Part shown: positions 33,095-43,421 of the stretch, piece after piece
Layout: the number at the start of each line of letters is the position of its first letter
How positions within the stretch are numbered: the first letter of the stretch is position 1
Source: Perkinsus olseni
Lineage: Eukaryota > Perkinsozoa > Perkinsida
DNA: 64,000 bases
Assembly (NCBI GenBank): GCA_013115125.1
Contig: JABANN010000093.1
Coordinates: 1 to 64,000 of the forward strand
Direction of reading: 5' to 3'
Position numbers and translations under genes: made by a program
The notes under the pieces: model-generated
What the model saw: the letters and a program-made list of their open reading frames with translations, nothing else
What the model was told of the DNA's origin: nothing
Database searches by the model: none

Positions 33095-35131
33095 CTAGTC
33101 AGGGCCAAGGGGCCTCGGTTGAATACTCTCCTGCTTGACTGACTGTATCAAGTACGCTAATGATGCCATCAGAACTGTCACTGCGATGATGAGTAACTTC
33201 AATACTGTGCTCTGCATCGCCTTCGACCTCTCCCGTCCCGCGGCCTCCTCGGCAGTAGCAGCAGCAGGTTTGGCTTCGTCTGGTGCTACTTCTTCCACGG
33301 GAAATGCCGTGATGCTTCCCTCGTCAGGCTCCCCTGTGTGGCTGGTCGCCTCGGCAGCATCGTCTACGCTCGCTTCGCCATGGTCGTCTTCCTCCGTAGA
33401 AATCTCCTCGCCATCACCCTTTTCCGCAGTCTCTCGGTCCTCCTGCTGTGCTATCATCGTCTTGGCCAACTTGGAGGTCTTTAAAGCGTATCTTCCAAAC
33501 CGGTTGAAGCAGCAGCAACAGGCCAGCGGCGCACCTCCGCTTCTCCTCCTTCAACTGGCTCAGTGCCTTCCGGATGCCAGGATCGCTAGGACACAGATGG
33601 TACCTGATTTCCTCTAGTCGGTCGAAATGGCCGACCATCAGCGTCCCTACGCGGCCATCAGGGACTTCTTCGCGCTCTTAAAGTCATTCTTATACTTCAT
33701 GTAGACCACACCCTGCCAGTAGAGGGCCTTCACGTTCTTCGGGTCGATCCTCAGGGCCTACACAGAACGACAGGACGGTGCGGGAGGGTGGACTCTGAAG
33801 AGCTACTTGGCGGGCCTGTATGAGGACCTCATCGAACTCCTCCAGCTTGTACTTGCAAATTGCGAAGGAGACATGGCACTTCTAATCAGGAGTTCGGAAT
33901 GTTACGGTACTGGAGACAGCCCGTACTACCAGTTTGCTCGAGCTGAACCATTCCCGCTCGGCTTTGGTGTCGGGAAAACAGTAGTCGAAGTTGAGCAATG
34001 CCTTCCGATACCACACCGCCGCCAACCCACAGTTCCCCTCGCGGAGATACTCATTGGCCTTCTGCCGCATCGTGTCGGCGCCTGAATGAGCGTGCCAACA
34101 GCCACCGCAGCGATGGGGAGGGGTACCCTGAAGCTTCTCCTTAGTTGGCATGTCGAAGAGCTGCTGCTCCTTCCGATGGTCATGCGAGCAGCCTCCCAGT
34201 GCGGCCGACTTCGCCATTTCGATACACTCAGGACCTGCTGGCTCGCACTACACGGGGCTGTCGAGGGCTGCCCATCTACCATGTTCGTGGTCCAGAGGGC
34301 ACCGCTGATGTGCCTCTCGGAGTTCCTCCTCCTCCTTGGCCTTCTTCGCGTCATCCTCTTCCTTGGCCTTCATCTCCGCTTCCATTCGTCGGAACTTCGA
34401 GTAGTCGTTCGAGTAGGGCGTTGGGTTCGTCACCGTCGGCAAGGCTGCCTCCGTCCCTGACCGCAATCATGCCCGAATATCAACGCCTCCAACTTAGCCT
34501 ACTTTTGCTGCTCGGCTGAGCACCTTCACTTTTGGTCTTGTCATGAAGCCAGTCCGCCGCCAGCTCCCTCACCATCGAGCTCTCTACTTCCGAGTAATAG
34601 CCGACCCTTTCGTCTGTTGGGCCCCCTTGGTCATTCCGGGAAGGCATGGGACGTCGAAGCAGCAATAGGAAGACCTGACCCTTTACGTGATAAGAAATCA
34701 TCACACCTGGGGTGGCTGCCTTGTCGAGGCGCACCCGATGGCGGTGGGCTCAAGTCTAGTGCCTTCACTCGCGAAAACACAACTCAACGCTGATGGCATA
34801 ACGGCTACACTGACCATGCCGGAGAAGAAATGGCGAACTCGCTAGGGGCGATGGACACCTCCCCTGCGGAGGAGATGTTCAAAGACGTCGAGATAAGCCG
34901 CAGGATGCTCTTGAAGTCAGCCAGTGGGAGAGAGGACAGCACTGTCGGGTCTGCAGGAAATCACTCGCCCTTCGTCCACAGTACGACTGCGCGGAAACAC
35001 TTACCCTCGATAGCGGCCTTGGCCAGCTGTGGCAGCCGATCGATGTCTTCTGAGAAGCCCGGGCCTTCGGATACTCTACGGCACACCTCTGCCATGTCTA
35101 GCTGGCCGGCCGCAACAGTCTCTCGTCTCAT
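33095..35131 (-). CDS. TPR co-chaperone-like protein, tail-anchored
   Basis: The C-terminal half is well resolved. A TPR block begins TMRQKANEYLREGNCGLAAV with WYRKALLNF. Then come KCHVSFAICKYKLEEFDEVL, ALRIDPKNVKALYWQGVVYM and HLCPSDPGIRKALSQLKEEK, joined by GT-AG introns of about 44-50 nt. This is the TPR arrangement seen in AIP, FKBP and related Hsp90/Hsp70 co-chaperones. An acidic stretch follows, and a C-terminal hydrophobic helix LKLLIIAVTVLMASLAYLI with a short tail ends at 33095, so the protein is probably tail-anchored (compare FKBP38). A charged helix (AEMKAKEEDDAKKAKEEEEL) precedes the TPR block. The N-terminal exons (MRRETVAAGQLDMAEVCRRV; ATPGVMISYHVKG, which resembles the start of an FKBP-like fold) are less certain, and a peptidyl-prolyl isomerase domain is not proven. 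Confidence 0.7.
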
Positions 35132-35167
35132 AGGGGCATAGCTGGCGAAAGGACAGCATTGGAGTGG

Positions 35168-37591
35168 TCACCAGGGGTTGAAATACTCTACCACAGTACG
35201 TCCATCAGGAGGGGCACCTCGGTCTGTTGGGATGCCGAGACTCGAAGTAGTGCGGTCTCCAGGGCTGTCGAGCTCGGCGGCGACCAAGATATCTGTACCA
35301 CCCCTTGGAAGGGTGACAGGGGAGGTTCCACTCACCAACCTGGTCACCACGGCCACGGGGAGGGGCTTGGCAGGAGCCGCGACTCTCGGTGTATCACTGA
35401 TCGGTCTGAGTAGAACAGGCTTGCCGTCCCGCTCGAGGGGTGAGTCGGAAGGAGGGGGCTCGCAGGCAGTGGGGTACTCATCTCGCGATGGCTGCTGCTC
35501 ACGACCTGACCGGAGTATCCTGGCCGAAGAGATTTACTGTTGCCGAGGGGCGAATCGGGAGGGGGGTTGTTGCTGGAGTTGAGGAGAATTACCGGAGGAC
35601 AGTCTGCTCCACAGCCCTCCGAGCTTCGGGTTGATGGGTGGCCCTCCTCTCGAGGACGTGCTGCTGGGGGCCAGGATGATGTCTCGCAAGCGGCCGCCAC
35701 AACGTCTGGGCAGACGAATTGGGCGAAAGGTGGTACTAGGTTACCTCTCCCGGACCCCAACCAATCGGGAAACTATCCCGTCCACCAAGGCTGCTGCCTC
35801 CCCAGCAGTGTCCATACACACACCCAGAGTGTACCTAGTCAGTCGTCCTTCACTACTGAGGGGACATACTACTACAGGAGGCCTCCTGTGGCATCTAGTA
35901 GCCTGAAGACAGCCAAGCCACGGTCCAAGGACAGCAGCCACACTTCGAGCTTCAACCACTCATCCACGCTGGTGACCGTCTGGTCCGTCCTCAGGACGAC
36001 TGGTATCCACGCATGGACCGGTGGTACCCTGGACACAAGGGGGTCTTCTGGGCACACTAACGAGGCCGGGAGTACAGTGCTCTCCTCCTCAGGGATGCCT
36101 CGTCGTCCGCAGCCTCGATCTGAGGAGCGTCTGCTGCTGCGGGCCAGAGGGTGAGGGTGACTTCACTACTACCTGTATATTCCCTTCTAACCCGAGGGTG
36201 ATGCTGGCTGCCATGCGCTTCACCTCAGCAGCGGACATTGGCGTCTGCCGTACCAGACTGATTTCCTCCAGTAGAGTAACGCCTTCCAGATCGCTGATGA
36301 CGACGATGAGGGAGGACGGAGAACCACCGGTCTCGCCGGCACACCCTTCGAGTAGGGCCCTTGCGAGTACTGTGCCGCTGAGGATCGAGGGGGGTCGGAG
36401 GGGACTCATGGCTGAATAGAGCAGTACCCTTTGATGAGGCCTTCGGGTGCTATGAAGGTGCCGCCGTGCGGGCAGCGCCCTCGCTGGCCGTCCGCCTTGT
36501 CATGCTCATACAGATGTAGCCACACCGTCACCACGTACAGCTTCCCGCTCAACTCCTTGGTAGAGCGGTGAACAATCTCGCAGGCCGTCACCGGCGAGGC
36601 CGCGGGTTCTATTCCCACGGCTGGACCTTCCTCTTCTACTGCGGCCATACCCGTTTCAAGCTTCCGTCGAAGCTCCTCGGCTGCGGTCACTCTATCGGAC
36701 CTGACCGATTGGGTTGGCCAGAACGACACCCCAACACCCACAGGCTGTCCAATGCTTCCTGCCATTTCCCAGTCCTACTGAGCCCGCCACGTAGCCTCTC
36801 CACCAAGGAATACCGAGACGACCAGTCGGACTCTATTACGGCCCTGTCCTGAAGCCTCAAGGCATGGCCCCTCACCAGGCACGGGCATGCACCTCACCCT
36901 CAGTAGTTCAATTCTTTCGGCCTTCAACTTCGCAACTCTAAACTCGAGGTCCTCCAGCTGTCTGTGATGGGCTGATGTATCCTCATCGACAGCCCAGCAT
37001 CGTCGGGCCTACTTGTAGCCGTCCAGGGTGTGGCTCAATCGGGCCGCCTCCTCCTCGGCTGCCCTTCTATCACGGCCGACTCTCGACAGCAATCGGCGAA
37101 GGTTCTTCCAGACCTCGGCGGGGACCATCGCGCAGTAGATCCCCCTTCCATAAGGCTGAGGGCATGACTGCAGCCCAGTCCGTTATTCCGTCAATGACAT
37201 ACGTCAACCAAAGATACTGATTCCATCTCGGCTAGGAGACGTCCTTCATCAACTGCGTCCCGGTAGGTAGACGACAGTAAGGAGGAAGCAGTGCTGCCGA
37301 AGGGGCGACCTGATAGACAACAGCCGACGGCGAGAGCCAGCGGCCGGCTTCACCTCGGGTGTCGTCTGATGGGGTGTGATGGAGGTAGTCGCCCGCATGG
37401 AATTTCCTGTCGAACACAGTGGGTATCGAGGCCCCAGCAGTGACCCTAGCGGGGCCCTTCGGCAGCACAGGAAGCCCCCCTTGCTCGGAGGAGGAGACTG
37501 AGGGACCACCACCGACCGTCGGAGAGGGGCTTGCAGCGACGCTCCGTCCAGGACGAGGGCTGGCTCTCCCCTTCTCTGCAGGGGATGCCAT
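35168..37591 (-). CDS. Large unassigned protein with coiled coil
   Basis: Minus-strand exons in order: an N-terminal low-complexity exon (MASPAEKGRASPRPGRSVAA...FDRKFHAGDYLHHTPSDD); a WLTYVIDGITDWAAVMPSAL stretch; coiled-coil segments (RRAAEEEAARLSHTLDGY, QLEDLEFRVAKLKAERIELL); SLVERLRGGLSRTGKWQEAL; VTAAEELRRKLETGMAAVEE; beta-rich stretches (ELSGKLYVVTVWLHLYEHD, SSLIVVISDLEGVTLLEEIS, HAWIPVVLRTDQTVTSVDEW); GRLTRYTLGVCMDTAGEAAA; and a last exon ending TDRGAPPDGRTVVEYFNPW at 35168. Introns of 25-55 nt are implied, but several joins are uncertain. The beta-rich parts could be C2- or Ig-like folds. I do not recognise the family and give no function. Confidence 0.45.
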
Positions 37592-37946
37592 CAATGAGCC
37601 CTCAACTGTACGCAGGATTGGCTGGCTCCAACACAACAGCGAGGAGTGGATGATGATGATAAGAGTTGAAAAACGTTGTTGTGGACAGAACGAATAGGAG
37701 GCTAATGACAGTGGACGATGACTGGCAACGGTAACAGGAGGGGACGACTAGCAGAAGTGATGATACTGGAGTGGCAGTGGCAGAACTGACTCAAGGGCGA
37801 TGAACCGATGGAGACAGACGAGGTCATAGGAGACCATTGTGGCTCCCTGCAGAGGCCCGAACTCAACTGCCTGACGCTACAGCACTAGAGGAGGAGGCGG
37901 AGCCCTAGAACAAAGCAGTAGATGTACTGCAGTAGTGACAAGAACG

Positions 37947-40484
37947 CTAGCCTACCCCGGCTCCAGCCGACTCGGAGGGTCCCTCCTCTCCAAGGAGGTC
38001 CAACTCCCTCGACCCTCGACCACGACCACCACCACCACCACCACCATCGCCGTCCTCGATATCATGCGGGGGCTCTGATGATGTTGAGGAGGACCAGTCA
38101 TCATCGATATCCTCGAATCGGTGAGAGTAGGGCTCTTGTGTGACACCTGAAGTTGGCCATCATGCGTTGAAGGATCTGTGACAGCTGGGGAGCTCACCCA
38201 GTTGGTACACTCCTCCTCTCTTCCTCGAACGCCATCCGTAACACATAACCTACACAGACGGTACGCAGTAGCAGATGGCAGAGAACTTACACAACAAGCC
38301 GCCAAGATGAGGACCCCCGCAACGACAACAACTGCCGCAACCCCGGCGTCCGAGAGCGGCGAGGAACCGAGTGGCACGAATCCAGTAGAAGCAGGAGGAG
38401 GAGGGGCTCTCGTTATCGACTCGACCTGCTCCGCCGGCAGAGCTGGCGCCAGTGTCGGCATGAAACTGTGGTGAGGAGGAGGGTAGGTCTGAGGGGGTGG
38501 CATGAGGCAAGGAGAAGAAGCGTTCCGGAGAATGGCAGCTCACCGAGTCCATCCAGGGAGGCATCGCGCCCTGCACAGAGTTCGGCCTCTCAACATACTG
38601 TGGACAGTCTGCCTCCGCCCACCCAAGCCGCCGATCCTCGAGGTCGAATATGATATCATGGCCTTGCATCCACGATGCGCCTAAAAGCACCTGTGCCGTG
38701 GATCGATCCAGGGACCTTCCGATTACCCAGCACCGTCTCCCTCGCGTGATTGTCCTCCAGGGTATAGCAGTACGTATTGCTATTCGCTTTATTGTACCTG
38801 AACGCGACTCACGTACTAGCATCGTTATCCCACATCCGATCCCCGCGCATGCCTGCTAAGTTCATACCACAACTTCCCTTCTTACATGTAAAACGTAGGG
38901 CGCCACAGTCTGTGCTTCCCCCCAATAGTAAACCGGAACACTGGGAACGAAGAGGTGTCATTACCAGGCGACTGAGAAAGGGAAATCTCAACGTATTGAG
39001 AAAAGCTTGAACACAGCTCATTACCACCCAACAGGTCCTGTCCTTCCGAGTGGCCCCTCCACAAGCGCCGTCCTTACACGCCTCGTCTACAGCAGCTGTG
39101 AAGCTCTTAAAGATTTGCGGAGGGAGGTACCTGACCGAGAGGGAATGGCGACGAAAAAGGCGGAGCGAAGCTCTTACGTGTAAGTCGTCCCAGAGTCCAC
39201 CATGGCATTACCAAAACTATCCTTATCAGTGGCTATGTCCGTCACCTGCACGAATGCTGTTCATTCAACCGTAGAAGCTTCAACAAGGCGACTCACGGTG
39301 GTGACCCCCTTGACGGTGGAGGGCTGGTCTTCCGGATAGAGGCCGAAGGACTCGATATCAAGGTAATAGAAACCTCGCTCTGTGCTCATCGGGCCCCAGT
39401 TCACCGATGACCTGCGGACAGAAGCAAAGTTGACAGACTAGACCTCTGCTGTGTCGCCACTTACGTGTGCTTGGTGGCGTTGTACCCACCTACCACAAGC
39501 TCTCCTCCCCAGGTCGCCAAGCACATAGATAAAATACTTTTGTCCACCTGAAAAGTGCCGTTGCTAGGGATCGAACCTGAGACCTTCCTACTTGATTGTT
39601 CTCCGAATTAAAGAGAGTCTGTAGCACTGTTTGGCTGTCGGCTCTCGGAGGCGCCATTCCCATGATACCTGAGACTAACTCTCCCCAACGCCGAGCCCAC
39701 ACGCCTTCTAATACCATTGGCCTTCTGCGTGTAGAAGAGTTTATTCTCGCTTGTGTGGCAGCCAAGCTTAGTCATCACCGCTGGGTTCAGCTCATCATGG
39801 TCATCCAGACTGACGTAGTCCTTAAACCAGTACCCTTCTATGCTGGACCCCTCCGTGTAAGATTGATGGTAACTGACAAAGAGACTGTGGCGACAGACAG
39901 GGCGATGGTCGACTGCCTTACTAGCATTTGTCGTTCCTGCACTGCGTCCGAATAGTAGCGGGGCACTCGTCGCAGGACAGCCACTGCGCCGTCGAGCTCT
40001 TGTTCATGTCAAAGCGGGGATCGATATGAGTGCCAACATGAGCCTCCGGTATCTCACAGGTGAACCCCGGCAATGTCGAACCTGAAGGAATGCTACTTGG
40101 GTGAATGTGTGATGGCAGGAGGGAGAAGCTACCAGTGTCGACGATGAGGCTGGTCCGCTGCTGTGGTGTCCCCACGAGGAGGTCTATGAACCAGTAAGCA
40201 TACCGATCAATGTGGCCAAAGAGCTTGGCTGTAACCGTCGTATCACCTGCGGGAAGAGCATCCCAAGCAATAGGGGACAGCGGCACGGACCAACCTCTGC
40301 TGTAGACCAACTCTCTGAGGTTGCTGGTGCTGTGAAGTTGGCGTATTCCTGAGCCATCACCGTCATAAACTCCCCTTCTAGACCCTCCCTGAGCGGTGGA
40401 CGTTGTGGATAAGGCCAACAGTAGTAGGGGCATCATCATCGTCACTGCCGTACACAAACGGGTGGGATAGAGGTGAGGTGACAT
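37947..40484 (-). CDS. Membrane-anchored pepsin-like aspartyl protease (plasmepsin V/ASP5-like)
   Basis: A family A1 protease. The ATG at 40484 (or 40439) leads a signal peptide (MMMPLLLLALSTTSTA). The N-lobe shows FIDLLVGTPQQRTSLIVDTG with catalytic Asp in DTGS. It is followed by a Cys/His-rich stretch with THIDPRFDMNKSSTAQW and CDECP, resembling the nepenthesin-type insert of plasmepsin V and Toxoplasma ASP5. Further exons give VSGIMGMAPPRADSQTVLQT, SILSMCLATWGGELVVGGYN and WGPMSTERGFYYLDIESFGL. The second catalytic Asp is in FGNAMVDSGTTYT. The end of the C-lobe is VLLGASWMQGHDIIFDLEDR, then RLGWAEADC. A proline-rich stalk, a membrane helix (AGVAAVVVVAGVLILAACC) and a cytosolic tail with a Gly6 run end at 37947. 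The intron at 39548-39591 carries a tRNA-like sequence. Some exons (38.9-39.2 and 39.8-39.9 kb) are incompletely placed. Confidence 0.85.
39548..39591 (-). other. 44-nt intron resembling a tRNA 3' half
   Basis: GT-AG intron inside the aspartyl protease, between ...NSENNQ and VDKSILSMCL. Read on the minus strand it contains CAGG-TTCGATC-CCTAG (T-arm; B-box-like GGTTCGATCCC), then CAACGGC-A (acceptor strand and discriminator), then CTTTTCAG. The flanking exons match pepsin-fold sequence, so the intron status is secure. Confidence 0.75.
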
Positions 40485-40763
40485 ATCCTGTTACTAACAA
40501 CCACAGCACTCAACTGACGATAACAGGTGCCCCGCGAACTAGCAACGCAGACCTTGGCCGATGATAGCAGTTGAGTTTTCAACGTCTTCAAGGACAGCGT
40601 ATCGCAAGGGAGCTGCTGTCCTGTGGGGAGTATGATCATACAGTTCTATAGGCTTGAACAGACACAGAAACCTACGGGAGGAGAACGCCTCCGAGTGCTG
40701 AGTGACAGAGGGGTTGGTCGATCACTTGAGCAACTTGATGGTGATGTCTCACTAGCACGACCC

Positions 40764-43232
40764 CTAGTGCTGCATGTCCTCCTCAGATACCGTTGGCGGC
40801 TTCACAGGAAGCTTCGCGCCGCTGAGACCTGACAGAGTAACACCACTCCGGAATCCTGAGGCTTCAACCCTCTACTACATAGTCCACATGGTGGCGATTG
40901 TGGTTGCAGTTTATTGGGACCAGCGTGGCGACAGGGCCTGTCCCACGAGATGGAGTCCACCACAGCACCAAAGACGTCCCTCTCAGCATAGGGGTAGTCC
41001 ATAATGCTGAAGCCAAGCTCACACAGCTCCCCGAGGTACACCGTCAACTGGATAACGACACGGCAGCACTACGCAGAAGATGTGATAACGGCGAGGCCTA
41101 CTTCGTCGTTCTCATCACGACCGATGATAAAATCATATCGGAGAGCCGGCGCTGGCTGATCTGATTCCGTCAGCATCCATCGCTGCCAAGCCCGCATGCA
41201 GGTATGGCATATACTCTCCGCCTGAGGGTGACAATGGCGACACGGAAGGGTGCACAATAGTGTCACCTCTTTCAGACCGGCAACGTCGCCGTTGAACCAT
41301 CTTTGGGCGGCTTCTGTCCGATCCTGAGGGGAGCTGCTGACCGACTGATCGACCCTCTGCTGTGCTTACCATCGACCGCTCGAAGTCACGATAGAGACCG
41401 TCCTCGCTGATTCTGGCGAAGGTGGAATAGGTCACATGTCGCACCTCCCCCATAGTGGTGATGAACCTCATCTCTAGACTGTTGGGCACGCGCTCTTGAA
41501 CCTGAGCATCCCCCATGCTATGTCCTCCCGGAGGGACCGACAGCCGGCGGCCGGGGCCTACCAACACACAGTCGTTCCGGCAGGTGGGTTGAAGGAGAAT
41601 GTCCTGCATTTGACTGGCCAACGATGAGGCGTCGGCATTGAAGGTGCGCACGTCCATGGCCTCCCAGGAGTACCCCAACTTGCATACACCACCTGCGGGA
41701 GGGGACCCTTTTCGACCAACACGAGGGCGAGGGGGAAGGGCTACCTCTCACAAGGGGCCTGTTGTCCATGAGGATTCTGAGGTTATCCAAGGCCGATTGG
41801 GCCGCGGAGTGGGCTGACGTTATGACCGAACCTCTGCTGACCTGCAAAATAGCCATCACCAGGTCTGTGGCTCCCGTAAGATACGACCAACCTTGACGCA
41901 TTTCGGGAGTCGGAGGTCCTCCTGCAGACAGAGGTGGGAGTAGAGGTCCTTGGCCACGATGGTGCGATGGAGATGAGACGTATGCGGGAAGCGAGTGCAG
42001 ATTCCGATGGCCTCCATCCTGCAGCGACTGTAGTAACATCAGCAACACAGCGGCGAAGGCTTACCTGGTGAGGAGGTTGAAGAAAGGGTCTCGAGCGACG
42101 AAGCCACCAATGTTAGGGTTGCAGGAATCCTCGAACTCACAGACCCAGAGGAAGTACATACCGGCGCGGTGCCTGACGATGGGGTAGGGAGCAATGACAG
42201 GAAGTCACAAGGGAGCGGCTACCTTCCCGTCAGCTGGCAGGCGATAGCCCTCTCACTGATCTTATCAAGCTCGGCACTGCACTTGACGTAGGTGGTGAGA
42301 ACCTCATAGTCGGGCCCGACACGTCTGTAGAGCTCCCCCAGCAGGGACACTATGTACCTGATGCAACCCGCTTGCGGGAACTCAGCAGCCTACTGCCATG
42401 ACTCACGCATCAGAGATGGTGGAGCCCGTCTCTCCCCAGCTAGGGAAGTCCCACTCATTCGCAGCCTCCGGGTTGGCCCATCGGACCTGGATGCTGATGA
42501 GTCAAGCAAGGCAGCAGCCCAAGGCTATTCTGCTGCTTCTTACCACATGGATGCTGACGGAGGGCCGAGGGTTGGGCGGGGAGAGCTTGAGGTCCCCTGC
42601 CGGCACATTCTCCGTCACGCGGGAGGTGTCCAATCTCATGGAGCCTCTCTCGTACCAAAGGGAATGGTCGTAGCAGACCAAGGGCCAGGTGTGCCTGAGG
42701 AGCTGTACTGCTGGGGTCCTCGATGGGGGGATGGGCTACTACTTCTCGTTTGGTCTGTACTCGCTCTTCCTCCAGTCCCTTGCCACCGTAGCCGTCATCC
42801 AGCGGTCACTCCAGCCGGTAGGTGGGGACATGAAGGCATCCGCCGGAGAGGAGACCGCCATCCAGCAGTACTGAGACGACGCTGACCGGGATATCTGCAT
42901 CCGATAGAAAACCCACCTGAGAGTCAACAACACCATCAGTCAGGCCCCCCCCCTCAGAAGGCCAGCCCTTACAGTCTGTGACCGGCCATGATGGTGTCTG
43001 GCAGGTGGTTGAGGGTGTGCATGTCGTAGTGCGGCTCAGCCTCCCTGTTAGGGTGGGGAGGCATCCTGAAGCCTGTGCCGCTGAAACCATTGCTGATGAC
43101 CACACCGCTGTTGTCAGCGTATGATGGCTGAGACGACGGCGCCATCTCACAATCGGGAACCGAGGGAGTGGCTGTGGTGGCAGCAGCAGCAGAAGGAGGA
43201 GCTGCTAAGGACGGGGACGACGAGGATGACAT
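40764..43232 (-). CDS. ATP-grasp-like protein (tentative)
   Basis: Minus-strand exon chain from MSSSSSPSLAAPP (ATG 43232) to stop at 40764. Readable parts in order: VISNGFSGTGFRMPPHPNRE; SVSIHV; LYRRVGPDYEVLTTYVKCSA; LTGR then HRAGMYFLWVCEFEDSCNPN; IGGFVARDPFFNLLTR then EAIGICTRFPHTSHLHRTIV and AKDLYSHLCLQEDL; GSVITSAHSAAQSALDNLRI; CKLGYSWEAMDVRTFNA; ERVPNSLEMRFITTMGEVRH; LRYDFIIGRDENDEVG; QLTVYLGELCELGFSIMDYP; and a last exon to SEEDMQH. The order 'residue choice - conserved Lys - YSWE - long loop - acidic E..MRF - YDF - ELCELGFS' resembles ATP-grasp enzymes, but I cannot confirm the ATP-binding residues. A TRFPHTSHLHR motif and two CxxC pairs (CRHC, CHTC) may help identify it. Introns are about 45-65 nt. 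Confidence 0.5.
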
Positions 43233-43421
43233 TAACGTGAGGGGACTGGGCCAGAGGGAACTTGGGGACTCAACCGAACTCAACCGGAAGATGCTATTAA
43301 CAATGATAGATGAGAAATGTTAAGGAAGGGCACATTACAAAAGTCAAGTGATGCTCCGTTGCCGAGCGGGTCTGATAATAGTGCAGGACAGTACTAGAAA
43401 GGACGGCAACAGTGATAGGAA

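Noticed and set aside
35178-36154. Long plus-strand frames of up to 204 codons
   Set aside because: The minus strand in the same interval reads as beta-rich protein segments with plausible short introns; the plus frames are low-complexity and lack motifs.
37952-38503. A separate minus-strand protein with a run of valines
   Set aside because: The valine run is the wrong frame of the GGT repeat. The adjoining frame gives the Gly-rich cytosolic tail of the aspartyl protease.
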